Shown here: positions 1 through 8,606 of the stretch, piece after piece | Numbering within the stretch: the first letter of the stretch is position 1 | Layout: each line of letters starts with the position of its first letter | Assembly: GCA_018239675.1 (NCBI GenBank) | Contig: JAFEGX010000148.1 | Coordinates: forward strand, 1-53,236 | Source: Verrucomicrobiota bacterium | GTDB taxonomy: Bacteria; Verrucomicrobiota; Verrucomicrobiia; Opitutales; Opitutaceae | Length of the DNA: 53,236 nt | Reading direction: 5' to 3' | Made by a program: the position numbers and the translations under genes | The notes under the pieces: model-generated | Databases searched by the model: none | What the model was told of the DNA's origin: nothing | What the model saw: the letters and a program-made list of their open reading frames with translations, nothing else

Positions 1-59
1 ATCTATGCAGCTGTATTTGTTGATATATGATTTGCTTGCGTGGGCCGCTGGCGTGGCCC

Positions 60-370
60 AAGCGTTCGCGCGTCTGGCGTTCTTTCCGAAACTCTTGGGT
101 CACAGGGAAGGCCGTGAGAACCGGCCACAGTTGCGCTGCGGTATCGCATCACGAACTCCTGCCGCCGGACAGACCCGGCGGGAAAGCCAATCGGCACGCG
201 AGTGCGGGTGAAGGCGAAGGGGCGAGGCGCGCGGCGCGCGCGGGTTGCGGGACGGGACCGGGTCGGTCCGCGGTCCTGGCATCTCGGGCGCGGCGGGCAC
301 AAATGCGGAGTCCGAATATCTGCCCCGGGAGGCTCACGCGAGCTGCCGACGGACAAGCCAGTCCGCCGGC
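60..370 (+). promoter_or_regulatory. Cobalamin (B12) riboswitch leader of the TonB receptor gene
   Basis: The leader carries the conserved blocks of a cobalamin riboswitch. GGGAA lies at 105-109, followed by GTGAGAACC (114-122) and the CAG..GCGCTGCGGT block (128-142). A B12-box-like element, AGTCCGAATATCTGCC, lies at 309-324 with one mismatch at an invariant position. A 10-bp stem with one mismatch (arms 345-354 and 361-370, 6-nt loop) follows and could be the expression platform; no U-tract follows it, so control of translation is more likely than termination. The outer 5' boundary is approximate. Its position before a BtuB-like receptor fits the known role of B12 riboswitches in repressing cobalamin uptake. 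Confidence 0.8.
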
Positions 371-470
371 TGATTCGCCAAACTTCATCGCAAAATGAAG
401 GTGAGGGTGGCCGGTCCGCAGTCGCAACGCCGCGGGTCTCTGCTCTTGCCGAGTTGTCCTGCAGAGATCC

Positions 471-2336
471 ATGAACACCTCCCCGCTGGCGCGCCTCGCG
501 CGCCAAGCCCTGCTGATCCTCAACGTCGGCCTGTCCGCCGCGCTGCTGCGCGGCCAGGCTGCCCCCGCAGTCCTCGAGCCGTTCGTCACGACGGCCACGC
601 GCACCCCCGCCACGCCGCAGACGGTCGGCAGTGTGGTGGACCAGTTCAGCGCCGCGGACCTGGCGCGCCGGCAAATCACCTCGCTGGCCCAGGCCTTGGG
701 CGGCGTGCCGGGCGCGCCGCTCTTCCCGTCGGGTGCCCCGGGCGCCAGCGCGTCGCTCTTCCTCCGCGGCGCCAACTCCAACCAGACGCTGTTCCTCGTG
801 GATGGCATCCGGTTCAGCGACCCGAACACCGATTATCAGGTCTACCTCGGCGGCGCGTCTGCCGGCGCCTGCGACAGCCTGGAGGTCGCGCACGGCCCGC
901 AGAGCACCCTCTATGGCGGCGAGGCGGTCGGCGGCGTCGTGTCATTGCGCGCCGAGCGCGGTCGCGGCACCCCAAGCGCGCGGATCACGGTCGAGGCCGG
1001 CACGTTCGGCACCCGGCAGGGTGCGGTCGCGGCCCAGGGCGGCGAGGCGGACTGGGCGTACAATTTTTCCGCGCAGGGCGGGCACACCGACAATGCCCGG
1101 CCCAACAATGCGTTCGACAGCTTCAACACGACGCTGCGGCTGGACCGCTCGCTTGGCGCGCGCGTCGCGGGCGGCGCCACCCTCCGCTGGTTCCATGGCC
1201 GGTACGGCGACCCGGGCGACCGCTACACCAATGATCCCGACAACCTGGCCGAGGAGGACAATGTGCTCGGCACGGTCTTCACGGATGCGACGCTGGGTGA
1301 CGCGCTGAAGGCGCATGTCGTCCTCGGCGGCCAAGACCGGCACTTTGTGTCGACCAACCCGACCCCGGGCTTCCCGACCCAGGTCACCGACGTGCGCAAC
1401 CGCCGCGCCGTGCTGGACGCGCAGGCGACGTTCACCGGCTGGGAGCGCCAGCGGATCACGGCCGGCGTGACCGGCGAGCGGAACCACACCCGCAACGACG
1501 GCTTCGGCGAAATCGACAAGAGCCAGTCCCTGCTCGCGTTCTTCGCGCAGGACGAGATCACGCCGGTGGACCAGCTCTATCTCACGGCCGGCTTCCGGAG
1601 CGACGACTTTGACACCTTCGGCCGCGCCACCACCGGGCGCGGGACCGTGGCGTGGCTGACGGCGGGCCGCAGCCTGAAGTTCCGTGCCAGCTACGGCACG
1701 GCCTTCCGCTCGCCGAGCTTCCTCGACCTCTACGGCCAGAGCGCATTCTACGTGGGCAATCCGAACCTGAACCCCGAGCGGGCCCGCGGCTGGGATGCCG
1801 GCGTGGACTACTACCTGCCGGCCCAGGGCGGCACGGCCAGCGTGACCTGGTTCGACACCGACTATACCGATCTGATCGTCTACGACTTCGGCGTGTTTCC
1901 CGGCACGGTGCGGAACGTCGAGCGGGCGCGCACGCGCGGCGTCGAGTTCAGCGCGAAGCTCGCGCTCGGCGCGGCGACCGAGCTGCGCCTGGCCTACACC
2001 TATCTCGAGGCGGAGAATCTCAACTCGCACACCCGGCTCCTTCGCCGCCCGCGCAACTCGGGCAGCGCGGACGTGCTCCACACCTTTCCGGCCGGGTTTT
2101 CCGCCGGCGCGGGCGTGGTGGCGGTCGCGGGCCGCCAGGACGTCGATGCCGCGACGTACCTGACGATCAACGCCGAGGACTACACGGTCGTGCGCGCATA
2201 CGCCGCGTGGCAGGCGAACGAGCGCCTGGCCGTGAAGCTGCGGCTGGAGAACCTGCTGAACGAGAAATACGAGCCGGTGAACGGCTACCCCGCGACCGGC
2301 TTCGCCGCCTACGGCAGCGTCGAGTGGCGGTTCTAG
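471..2336 (+). CDS. btuB: TonB-dependent outer-membrane receptor, BtuB-like (vitamin B12 uptake)
   Basis: This 621-residue protein is the size of BtuB-type receptors. An N-terminal signal peptide (about residues 1-30) is followed by a TonB-box-like stretch, FVTTATRTP, near residues 38-46. A plug domain to about residue 165 contains LFLRGANSNQTLFLVDG, and the rest is a beta-barrel ending in an aromatic residue (VEWRF). It should bind and import cobalamin or a corrinoid across the outer membrane using TonB energy. Substrate is inferred mainly from the cobalamin riboswitch 100 bp upstream. No btuCDF or cobalamin synthesis genes lie in the window, so the periplasmic and inner-membrane steps are encoded elsewhere. 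Confidence 0.85.
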   Translation: MNTSPLARLARQALLILNVGLSAALLRGQAAPAVLEPFVTTATRTPATPQTVGSVVDQFSAADLARRQITSLAQALGGVPGAPLFPSGAPGASASLFLRGANSNQTLFLVDGIRFSDPNTDYQVYLGGASAGACDSLEVAHGPQSTLYGGEAVGGVVSLRAERGRGTPSARITVEAGTFGTRQGAVAAQGGEADWAYNFSAQGGHTDNARPNNAFDSFNTTLRLDRSLGARVAGGATLRWFHGRYGDPGDRYTNDPDNLAEEDNVLGTVFTDATLGDALKAHVVLGGQDRHFVSTNPTPGFPTQVTDVRNRRAVLDAQATFTGWERQRITAGVTGERNHTRNDGFGEIDKSQSLLAFFAQDEITPVDQLYLTAGFRSDDFDTFGRATTGRGTVAWLTAGRSLKFRASYGTAFRSPSFLDLYGQSAFYVGNPNLNPERARGWDAGVDYYLPAQGGTASVTWFDTDYTDLIVYDFGVFPGTVRNVERARTRGVEFSAKLALGAATELRLAYTYLEAENLNSHTRLLRRPRNSGSADVLHTFPAGFSAGAGVVAVAGRQDVDAATYLTINAEDYTVVRAYAAWQANERLAVKLRLENLLNEKYEPVNGYPATGFAAYGSVEWRF

Positions 2337-2437
2337 CGGGAGGGTGGCGCGGGGCATTGGGATTCGGCCCCGCGCCGTATTTTCATTTTGGGCGGGAAAA
2401 TCCGCATGGACAGGGCGGCTCTTTGCCGTCAGACCCA

Positions 2438-2451
2438 CCCCTCCGGAGGGG
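2438..2451. other. 14-nt perfect palindrome before ilvA
   Basis: CCCCTCCGGAGGGG is a perfect self-complementary stretch 19 bp before the ilvA ATG. It holds the only purine-rich (GGAGGGGG) tract upstream of that start, so it may sequester a ribosome-binding sequence. It could equally be chance in GC-rich DNA. Confidence 0.3.
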
Positions 2452-2469
2452 GTGTCCCTCCGACCGCCC

Positions 2470-3981
2470 ATGACCGACTACCTCCAGAAGATCCTGACGG
2501 CCCGCGTGTATGATGTCGCCCGCGAGACCCCGCTGGAAAAGGCGGCGAACCTCTCGGCCCGCCTCAACAACACGCTGTTGCTGAAACGGGAGGACACCCA
2601 GAGCGTGTTCTCGTTCAAGCTCCGGGGCGCCTACAACAAGATGGCGCAGCTTTCGCCGGAGGTGCTGCGCCGCGGCGTGATCTGCGCCTCGGCCGGCAAC
2701 CATGCCCAGGGCGTGGCGCTGGCGGCCAAGCGGCTCGGCGGCCGGGCCGTGATTGTCATGCCGGTGACGACTCCCCAGGTGAAGGTGCTGGCGGTTAAGG
2801 CCCGCGGCGGGGAGGTCGTGTTGTTCGGCGACACCTTTGATGAGGCCAACTCCCACGCGCGCGACCTCGAGCAGCGGAAGGGCCTGACCTTCGTCCATCC
2901 GTTTGACGATCCCGATGTCATTGCCGGCCAGGGCACGATCGCGATGGAGATTCTGCAGCAGCATCCCGGCCCGCTCCATGCCATCTTCATGGCGATCGGC
3001 GGCGGCGGCCTCGCCGCCGGCATGGCCGCGTACGTGAAGCGGGTAAACCCGAAGATCCGCGTCATTGGTGTCGAGCCCTACGACTCCGCGGCCATGTACG
3101 AGTCGCTTCGCGCCGGTCGCCGCCTGCGCCTGGACCATGTCGGCCTGTTTGCCGACGGCGTGGCGGTGAAGCAGGTGGGGCAGGAGACCTTCCGGCTGTG
3201 CCGCCGCTACCTCGACGAGGTGGTGCGCGTGGACACGGACGACATCTGTGCGGCGATCAAGGATGTGTTTGAGGACACCCGGGCCGTGCTCGAGCCCGCG
3301 GGTGCGCTGGCGGTCGCCGGGGCGAAGGCCTTCGTCGAGCGCCACCGCCTCAAGGGCGCCACCCTCGCGGCGGTGGCCGGCGGCGCGAATCTCAATTTCG
3401 ACCGCCTGCGCTTCGTCGCCGAGCGCGCCGAGGTCGGCGAACACCGCGAGGGCGTGTTCGCGGTGACGATCCCGGAGGGACCCGGCAGCCTGCGGCGCTT
3501 CTGCGCGCTGATCGGCCACCGCAACGTGACCGAGTTCAACTACCGCATCGCGGATGCCGCGTCGGCCCACATTTTCGTGGGCATGCAAATGACGGCCGGC
3601 CGCGCGGAGAGCCGGCGCATCGCGGCGCATTTCACGCGGCACGGCTTCCGGACGCTCGACATCACCACCGACGAAATGGCGAAGTTGCACCTCCGGCACA
3701 TGGTCGGCGGCCGGTCGGCCCTGGCGCGCAACGAGAGCGTGCTGCGCGTGGAGTTCCCGGAGCGGCCGGGCGCGTTGATGAACTTCCTCAATGCCATGTC
3801 GCCGAACTGGAACATCAGCCTGTTTCATTACCGGAACCATGGTGCCGACTACGGGCGCGTCCTGGTCGGCCTCCAGGTGCCGCCGGCGGAGCAGGCCGAC
3901 TTCCAGTCGTTCCTGAAGACCCTGGGCTACCGGTATACGGACGAGACCGAGAACCAGGCCTACAAGCTGTTCCTGCGCTGA
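2470..3981 (+). CDS. ilvA: Threonine ammonia-lyase, biosynthetic (threonine deaminase)
   Basis: The 503-residue protein matches biosynthetic IlvA in length (about 514 in E. coli). It converts threonine to 2-oxobutanoate and ammonia, the first step of isoleucine synthesis. The PLP lysine is in SFKLRGAYNKM (Lys50), and a glycine-rich phosphate loop GGGGLAAG follows. Two ACT-like regulatory domains form the C-terminal third (about residues 330-503; EGPGSLRRFC and RPGALMNFLN), the expected site of isoleucine feedback. The ATG at 2470 is chosen because MTDYLQKILTARVYDVA aligns with the family start; an in-frame GTG at 2344 would add an unlikely basic extension. It stands alone rather than in an ilv operon. 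Confidence 0.95.
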   Translation: MTDYLQKILTARVYDVARETPLEKAANLSARLNNTLLLKREDTQSVFSFKLRGAYNKMAQLSPEVLRRGVICASAGNHAQGVALAAKRLGGRAVIVMPVTTPQVKVLAVKARGGEVVLFGDTFDEANSHARDLEQRKGLTFVHPFDDPDVIAGQGTIAMEILQQHPGPLHAIFMAIGGGGLAAGMAAYVKRVNPKIRVIGVEPYDSAAMYESLRAGRRLRLDHVGLFADGVAVKQVGQETFRLCRRYLDEVVRVDTDDICAAIKDVFEDTRAVLEPAGALAVAGAKAFVERHRLKGATLAAVAGGANLNFDRLRFVAERAEVGEHREGVFAVTIPEGPGSLRRFCALIGHRNVTEFNYRIADAASAHIFVGMQMTAGRAESRRIAAHFTRHGFRTLDITTDEMAKLHLRHMVGGRSALARNESVLRVEFPERPGALMNFLNAMSPNWNISLFHYRNHGADYGRVLVGLQVPPAEQADFQSFLKTLGYRYTDETENQAYKLFLR

Positions 3982-4047
3982 GGAACGGCGGAGGGGATCT
4001 CGGTCCGTTCGGCAGGAGGTGTTTTGCTATTGTCCGGGCGGATATTC

Positions 4048-4261
4048 GATCCATCGCGGATTTCGCAGATTTGACGAACGAGGCGGGCGATGCCTCGCGG
4101 ACCGTCGCTTTGCGCTGCGCTCAATGCTAGGTCCGCTCGGCCATTGGAGAAAATCCGGGGTCATCTTCGCCGGACCCGGTTCTCCTCGATTTCATCCCGC
4201 CGACAGAGTGGCGCCGCATCGGATCGGCTCATCAGCGTTAATCTGCTGGATCCGTGGCAAA
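4048..4261. repeat. Family B inverted-repeat element with 48-bp structured core
   Basis: The left arm is built of 9-mers related to CGCGGATTT and CGCAGATTT (4055-4075). The right arm (about 4235-4258) is its degraded complement. The interior core at 4092-4140 (CCTCGCGGACCGTCGC ... GCTAGGTCCGCTCGG) can form a CGGACC/GGTCCG stem. The core recurs at 8406-8453 and, reversed, at 37622-37668 and 39421-39470. The element occupies most of the 416-bp gap between ilvA and the GH127 gene; I see no gene there. Confidence 0.7.
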
Positions 4262-4397
4262 GGACTGGTTCCTTCTCGTCGCGTGGGCCAGGCCGTGCGG
4301 ACAGGTGGGAGCCGGCGGCCTCGACCTGATTGTTCGAAGCGATTCGAATCGACCTGCCGGGTCGGCGCGGGAACATGCGCTGGCCCCTCCCATCCTC

Positions 4398-6341
4398 ATG
4401 TCGTCCCGTCTCGTGACCCCGTTGGTGGCCCTGTCGACGCTCGGTGCGCCGGCGCCGGCCAAGGACTATCCCGTTCAGCCCGTGCCGTTCACCGCCGTGC
4501 GCGTGACCGGCGGCTTCTGGCAGGCCCGCCAGGAGGTGAACCGCACCGTGACCGTGCCCTTCGCGCTGCGCCAATGCGAGGAGACCGGGCGAATGAAGAA
4601 CTTCGACCTCGCCGCCGAGACGCTGCGCCGCCGGGCGGCCGGCGAGAAGACGTTTCAGAACCAGCCGGTCACCATCTACCCGTTTGACGACTCCGACGTC
4701 TACAAGGTCATCGAGGGCGCGGCCTACACGCTGAGCCTCAAGCGCGACCCGGAGCTCGAGCAGCAGCTCGACGCCTGCATTGCGCGCATCGCGGCGGCGC
4801 AGGAACCGGACGGCTACCTCTACTCGTTCCGCACAATGCATCCGGACACGCCGGTGCACGAGTGGATCGACCCGAAGCGCTGGCTGAAGGATCCGGCCTT
4901 CAGCCACGAGCTCTACAACCTCGGCCACCTGTATGAGGCGGGCGTCGCGTACTACCAGGCCACCGGCAAGCGGGCGCTGCTCGACGTCTGCCTGCGGAGC
5001 GCGGAGCTCGTGTGGCATGACTTCGGCGATCGTCGGCTCCGAATTGCGCCCGGCCATCAGGTGATCGAGATGGGCCTGGCGAAACTCTACCGTGTGACGG
5101 GCGACGCGCGCTGGCTCGCCCTGGCCCAGATCTTCCTCGAGGCGCGGGGCCCGCGCGGAAAGGCCTACAGCCAGCAGCACGAGCTCGTCATCAACCAGAA
5201 GGAGGCGGTGGGTCACGCGGTTCGGGCGAACTACATGTACGCGGGCATGGCGGACGTCGCGGCCCTGACGGGCGACGCGCGGTACGTGGACGCGATCAAG
5301 CGGATCTGGGAGAGCGCCGCCGACCGGAAGATGTACCTGACAGGCGGGGTTGGCGCGCATCGCGATGGCGAGGCCTATGGCGCGGACTACGAGCTGCCGA
5401 ACGACGGCTACAACGAGACCTGCGCCGCGATCGCGTTCATGATGTGGAACCACCGCATGTTCCTCCTCACCGGCAACGCAAAGTACCTCGACGTGCTGGA
5501 GCGCGTCACCTTCAACGGCTTCATCAGCGGTGCATCCCTCACGGGCGACCGGTTCTTCTACCCGAATCCGCTGGTCTACGACGGCGTGGCGAAATTCAAC
5601 CATGGATTCGCCGGCCGCGCACCGTGGTTCGGCTGCGCCTGCTGCCCGCCGAACCTGATGCGCACGACGGCCGCGATCACCGGCTATTTCTATGCCGTGC
5701 GTGACCGTTCGCTATACGTGAATTTCTTTGCCGAGAGCGAGGGGGTGATCGCATTGGACGGTGGTCGGGTGACGGTGAAACAGACGACTGACTACCCGTG
5801 GCAGGGCAGGGTGAGGCTCACCGTTAGCCCTGAGAAGCCCCGGACCTTCGTCCTCCGGGTGCGCATTCCTAGCTGGGTGCGCGGCCAGCCGGTACCGTCG
5901 GACCTGTATGCCTACGATGATCCAACCGCCGCGGCGTGGACCGTCCGCGTGGCGGGCAAGCTGCTGACCCCGACGCTGGACCACGGCTTCGCCGTAATCG
6001 AACGCGAGTGGAAGGCCGGCGACACCGTCGAGCTGGACCTACCGATGCCGGTGAAGACCGTGCACGGGAACCCGAAGATCACGGCAGTCCAAGGCACGGT
6101 GGCGGTGGAGCGCGGCCCGCTGCTCTATTGCGCCGAAGGCACGCCGGACAACCCGGCTCCGGCCACCCTGGGCATTTCGCCGCGGGCGACCTTCGAGCCC
6201 CGACCGGAATCCGCGCTGCTGGGCGGCGTCACGACGCTGGCCGTGACGGACGGCGCTGAGCACTTCACCGCGATCCCATACTACAGCTGGAACAACCGCG
6301 GACTGGCTGCGATGTCAGTCTGGTTCAAACGGACGCAGTAG
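4398..6341 (+). CDS. Glycoside hydrolase family 127 (beta-L-arabinofuranosidase-like, DUF1680)
   Basis: The 647-residue protein has the (alpha/alpha)6 catalytic region of GH127 followed by a beta-sandwich domain. Family hallmarks are the glutamate in NETCAAIAF (about Glu340) and the Cys cluster in FGCACCPPN (Cys413, Cys415, Cys416). In characterised members such residues bind zinc and supply the cysteine nucleophile. An N-terminal hydrophobic stretch ending APAPA|KDY looks like a signal peptide, so export to the periplasm or outside is likely. The ATG at 4398 is preferred over an in-frame upstream start whose 48 residues would be encoded by repeat DNA. The exact sugar specificity cannot be read from sequence. 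Confidence 0.88.
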   Translation: MSSRLVTPLVALSTLGAPAPAKDYPVQPVPFTAVRVTGGFWQARQEVNRTVTVPFALRQCEETGRMKNFDLAAETLRRRAAGEKTFQNQPVTIYPFDDSDVYKVIEGAAYTLSLKRDPELEQQLDACIARIAAAQEPDGYLYSFRTMHPDTPVHEWIDPKRWLKDPAFSHELYNLGHLYEAGVAYYQATGKRALLDVCLRSAELVWHDFGDRRLRIAPGHQVIEMGLAKLYRVTGDARWLALAQIFLEARGPRGKAYSQQHELVINQKEAVGHAVRANYMYAGMADVAALTGDARYVDAIKRIWESAADRKMYLTGGVGAHRDGEAYGADYELPNDGYNETCAAIAFMMWNHRMFLLTGNAKYLDVLERVTFNGFISGASLTGDRFFYPNPLVYDGVAKFNHGFAGRAPWFGCACCPPNLMRTTAAITGYFYAVRDRSLYVNFFAESEGVIALDGGRVTVKQTTDYPWQGRVRLTVSPEKPRTFVLRVRIPSWVRGQPVPSDLYAYDDPTAAAWTVRVAGKLLTPTLDHGFAVIEREWKAGDTVELDLPMPVKTVHGNPKITAVQGTVAVERGPLLYCAEGTPDNPAPATLGISPRATFEPRPESALLGGVTTLAVTDGAEHFTAIPYYSWNNRGLAAMSVWFKRTQ

Positions 6342-6343
6342 GG

Positions 6344-6412
6344 TTTTCACAGGAGAAAACGGAGGGAACGGAGGTTTTGTCCTCCGCGACTTCCGTTTGC
6401 TCCTGTGCACAA
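6344..6412. repeat. Family A short hairpin element (9-mer arms), possible bidirectional terminator
   Basis: The left arm (AGGAGAAAA, CGGAGGGAA, CGGAGG) and the right arm (CCTCCGCGACTTCCG ... CTCCTGTG) are inverted with almost no interior. The element lies 2 bp after the GH127 stop and 9 bp before the recQ stop. It therefore sits between convergent genes, where it could end transcription both ways. Confidence 0.7.
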
Positions 6413-6421
6413 TGGAGCGTG

Positions 6422-8257
6422 CTATCCGAACGACTGCCTTGAGTTTGTCGCCAGGTAGCTCGCGATTTCGGCGGCGAAGATCTCGCCGAACTCGGCGCGC
6501 TTCCTTTCGCCCATGCCGGGGATGCCTTCCATGGCGGCGAGGCGGTCGGGATAATGGCGGGCCATCGCGCGCAGCGTCGTGTCGCCGAACACGATGTAGG
6601 CCGGCACGCGACGCTCGTCCGCGAGCCGCTTGCGCAAGGTGCGCAGGCGCTCGAACAGGATCTCGTCGCACTCGACCTCGCCTTCGCGGTGCACGATGCG
6701 CCGGACCTTGGGCGCGAGCATGGGCTTCGTGAGCGTGACAGAGGACCGGGTCCGCAGGAGGTCGCGCCCCTCGGTGGTGAGCTCGAGCGTGGCGTATTCG
6801 CCGGTGGCGATCGCGAGATAGCCAAGGCGGATGAGCTCGCGGCCGACGGCGGCCCACTGCGGGCGGTTAAACTCCGCGCCGATGCCGTAGGTGGTGAGCC
6901 GGTCGTGGCCCCAGCGGCGAATCTTGTCGGTGTCGGCGCCGGTGAGGACCTCGGTGATGTGGTTCATCCCGACGCTGAATCCGCTGTGCTGCATGATTCG
7001 GTAAACGCACGAGAGAAATTTCTGGGCGGCGATGGTGCCGTCGTAGGTCTCGCGGGGCTCGAGGCAGTTGTCGCAGGCGCCGCAGTTGTCGAGGGGGAAT
7101 TGCTCGCCGAAGTAGCCGAGCAGTTCCGACCGCCGGCACCCGGCGCTCTCGGCGTAATGGACGATCTGCCGGAGCTGGGCGCGGGCGACCTGCTGTTCCT
7201 GTTCGTCGGTGATCTCGTCGAGGAAGTGGGTCTGCTTCGCGATGTCACCGGCGCTGAAAAGCAGCAGGCAGTCGCCCGGCAGGCCGTCACGCCCGGCGCG
7301 CCCGGTTTCCTGATAATAGCCCTCGATGTTCTTCGGCAGGTCGTGGTGGATGATCCAGCGGACGTTCGGCTTGTTGATGCCCATGCCGAACGCGATGGTC
7401 GCGCAGATGATCCGGGTGTCGTCGCGGAGAAAACTCTCCTGGTTCGCGGCGCGTTCCTCGCCTGTCAGTCCCGCATGGTATGGCCGCGCGGAGAAGCCGC
7501 GTCCCGCCAGCGCCTCGGCCACCCGCTCGGTGGCGGCGCGGCTGGCGCAGTAGATGATGCCGCTCTCGTGCTCCCGCGGGCGGACGAAATTGATGACTTG
7601 CTTGAGCGGCTCGTCCTTGGGCACCACGCGGTAGGTGAGGTTCGGGCGGTTGAAGCTCGCGACAAACGTCGCCGGCTCCCGGAGCTGCAGGTGGGTGGTG
7701 ATGTCCCGCCGGACGCGGTCGGTGGCGGTGGCGGTGACGGCCATGACCGGGACCGTGGGCAGGGCGGACCGGAGCTTGGTGAGCTGGCGGTACTCCGGCC
7801 GGAAGTCGTGGCCCCATTCGGACACGCAATGCGCCTCGTCGATGGCGAGGCAGGAGACGTTCCACGCCCGGAGGTTCTCCGCCCAGCCCTCGAGCATGAG
7901 CCGCTCGGGCGCGGCGTAGAGGAGTTTGAACTCCCCGCGGTGCAGCCCCCGCAGGCGGGCGCGGGACTCGTCGGCGCCGAGCGTGGAGTTGAGGAAGGTG
8001 GCCGCGATGCCGCTCGCCTGGAGCGCGTCGACCTGGTCCTTCATCAGGGCGATCAGCGGCGAGACGACGACGGTGAGCCCTGGCCGCGCGAGTGCGGGCA
8101 GCTGGAAGCAGAGGGACTTGCCCCCGCCGGTTGGCAGCAGGGCGAAAACATCCTGGCCGGCGAGGCTGGCCTCGATGATCTCTTTCTGGAGCGGCCGGAA
8201 CGCGCCGTAGCCAAAGGTGCGCTTGAGCAGTTGGTGTAGGTCGGGCGAAACGGCCAT
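6422..8257 (-). CDS. recQ: ATP-dependent DNA helicase RecQ
   Basis: The 611-residue protein has full RecQ architecture. Walker A is TGGGKS (residues 43-48) and the DEAH box is at 140-143, followed by the aromatic-rich loop CVSEWGHDFRPEY. The second RecA-like lobe contains FGMGINKPNVRWIIHHDLP and QETGRAGRDG. A RecQ-Ct zinc module contains CRRSELLGYFGE and NCGACDNC, with winged helix. A C-terminal HRDC domain covers about residues 530-600. It unwinds DNA 3'->5' in recombination repair and fork restart. The ATG start at 8257 gives the usual N-terminus. Confidence 0.96.
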   Translation of the reverse strand: MAVSPDLHQLLKRTFGYGAFRPLQKEIIEASLAGQDVFALLPTGGGKSLCFQLPALARPGLTVVVSPLIALMKDQVDALQASGIAATFLNSTLGADESRARLRGLHRGEFKLLYAAPERLMLEGWAENLRAWNVSCLAIDEAHCVSEWGHDFRPEYRQLTKLRSALPTVPVMAVTATATDRVRRDITTHLQLREPATFVASFNRPNLTYRVVPKDEPLKQVINFVRPREHESGIIYCASRAATERVAEALAGRGFSARPYHAGLTGEERAANQESFLRDDTRIICATIAFGMGINKPNVRWIIHHDLPKNIEGYYQETGRAGRDGLPGDCLLLFSAGDIAKQTHFLDEITDEQEQQVARAQLRQIVHYAESAGCRRSELLGYFGEQFPLDNCGACDNCLEPRETYDGTIAAQKFLSCVYRIMQHSGFSVGMNHITEVLTGADTDKIRRWGHDRLTTYGIGAEFNRPQWAAVGRELIRLGYLAIATGEYATLELTTEGRDLLRTRSSVTLTKPMLAPKVRRIVHREGEVECDEILFERLRTLRKRLADERRVPAYIVFGDTTLRAMARHYPDRLAAMEGIPGMGERKRAEFGEIFAAEIASYLATNSRQSFG

Positions 8258-8360
8258 GGAGGCGCTCGATTACGTCCAGCTGTGCGCCTGGTGCACGGTT
8301 AAAATGACTCACGGATAGGCCGGGGGCTTCGACGGCGTCGTTGGGTCGACTGGCCCGAAC

Positions 8361-8530
8361 TAGACCGCGGATTTCACGGATGTTGCGCGGACGAGACAGA
8401 CGATTCCTCGCGGACCGTCGCCTTGCGCTGCGCGCCAGGCTAGGTCCGCTCGGTCATCGGAGAAGATCCGGTGGCATTGAGGCCTCGGACCGAATCATCC
8501 GCCGAAATTCAGCGATATCCGTGGTGAAAA
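8361..8530. repeat. Family B inverted-repeat element, second copy
   Basis: The left arm (about 8363-8400; CGCGGATTT and CACGGATGT 9-mers) and the right arm (8500-8530; CGAAATTCAGCGATATCCG) are inverted. The core at 8406-8453 closely matches that at 4092-4140, in the same orientation. It fills most of the 342-bp space between recQ and the downstream membrane-protein gene; no gene is seen there. Confidence 0.72.
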
Positions 8531-8559
8531 TCCCTCTCGCAACCCCGCCGTCGCCCAGT

Positions 8560-8606
8560 GCCCACAGCCTAGCGCCAAGAGCCTACCGCCTACCGCCTCC
8601 TACAAA
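8560..8606. repeat. Heptamer tract (family K, agcctac/cgcctac)
   Basis: A run of degenerate 7-mers (agcctag, cgccaag, agcctac, cgcctac, cgcctcc) reaches the stop codon of the following minus-strand gene at 8600-8602. The same word family recurs at 40366-40418. Confidence 0.5.

Noticed and set aside
5..398. Short plus-strand ORFs before the TonB receptor
   Set aside because: They overlap the riboswitch, have no ribosome-binding site and show no protein-like features.
942..2471. Long minus-strand reading frame opposite the TonB receptor
   Set aside because: GC-rich shadow frame; the plus-strand receptor has signal peptide, plug and barrel features, while this frame has only Arg/Ala/Gly-rich low-complexity sequence.
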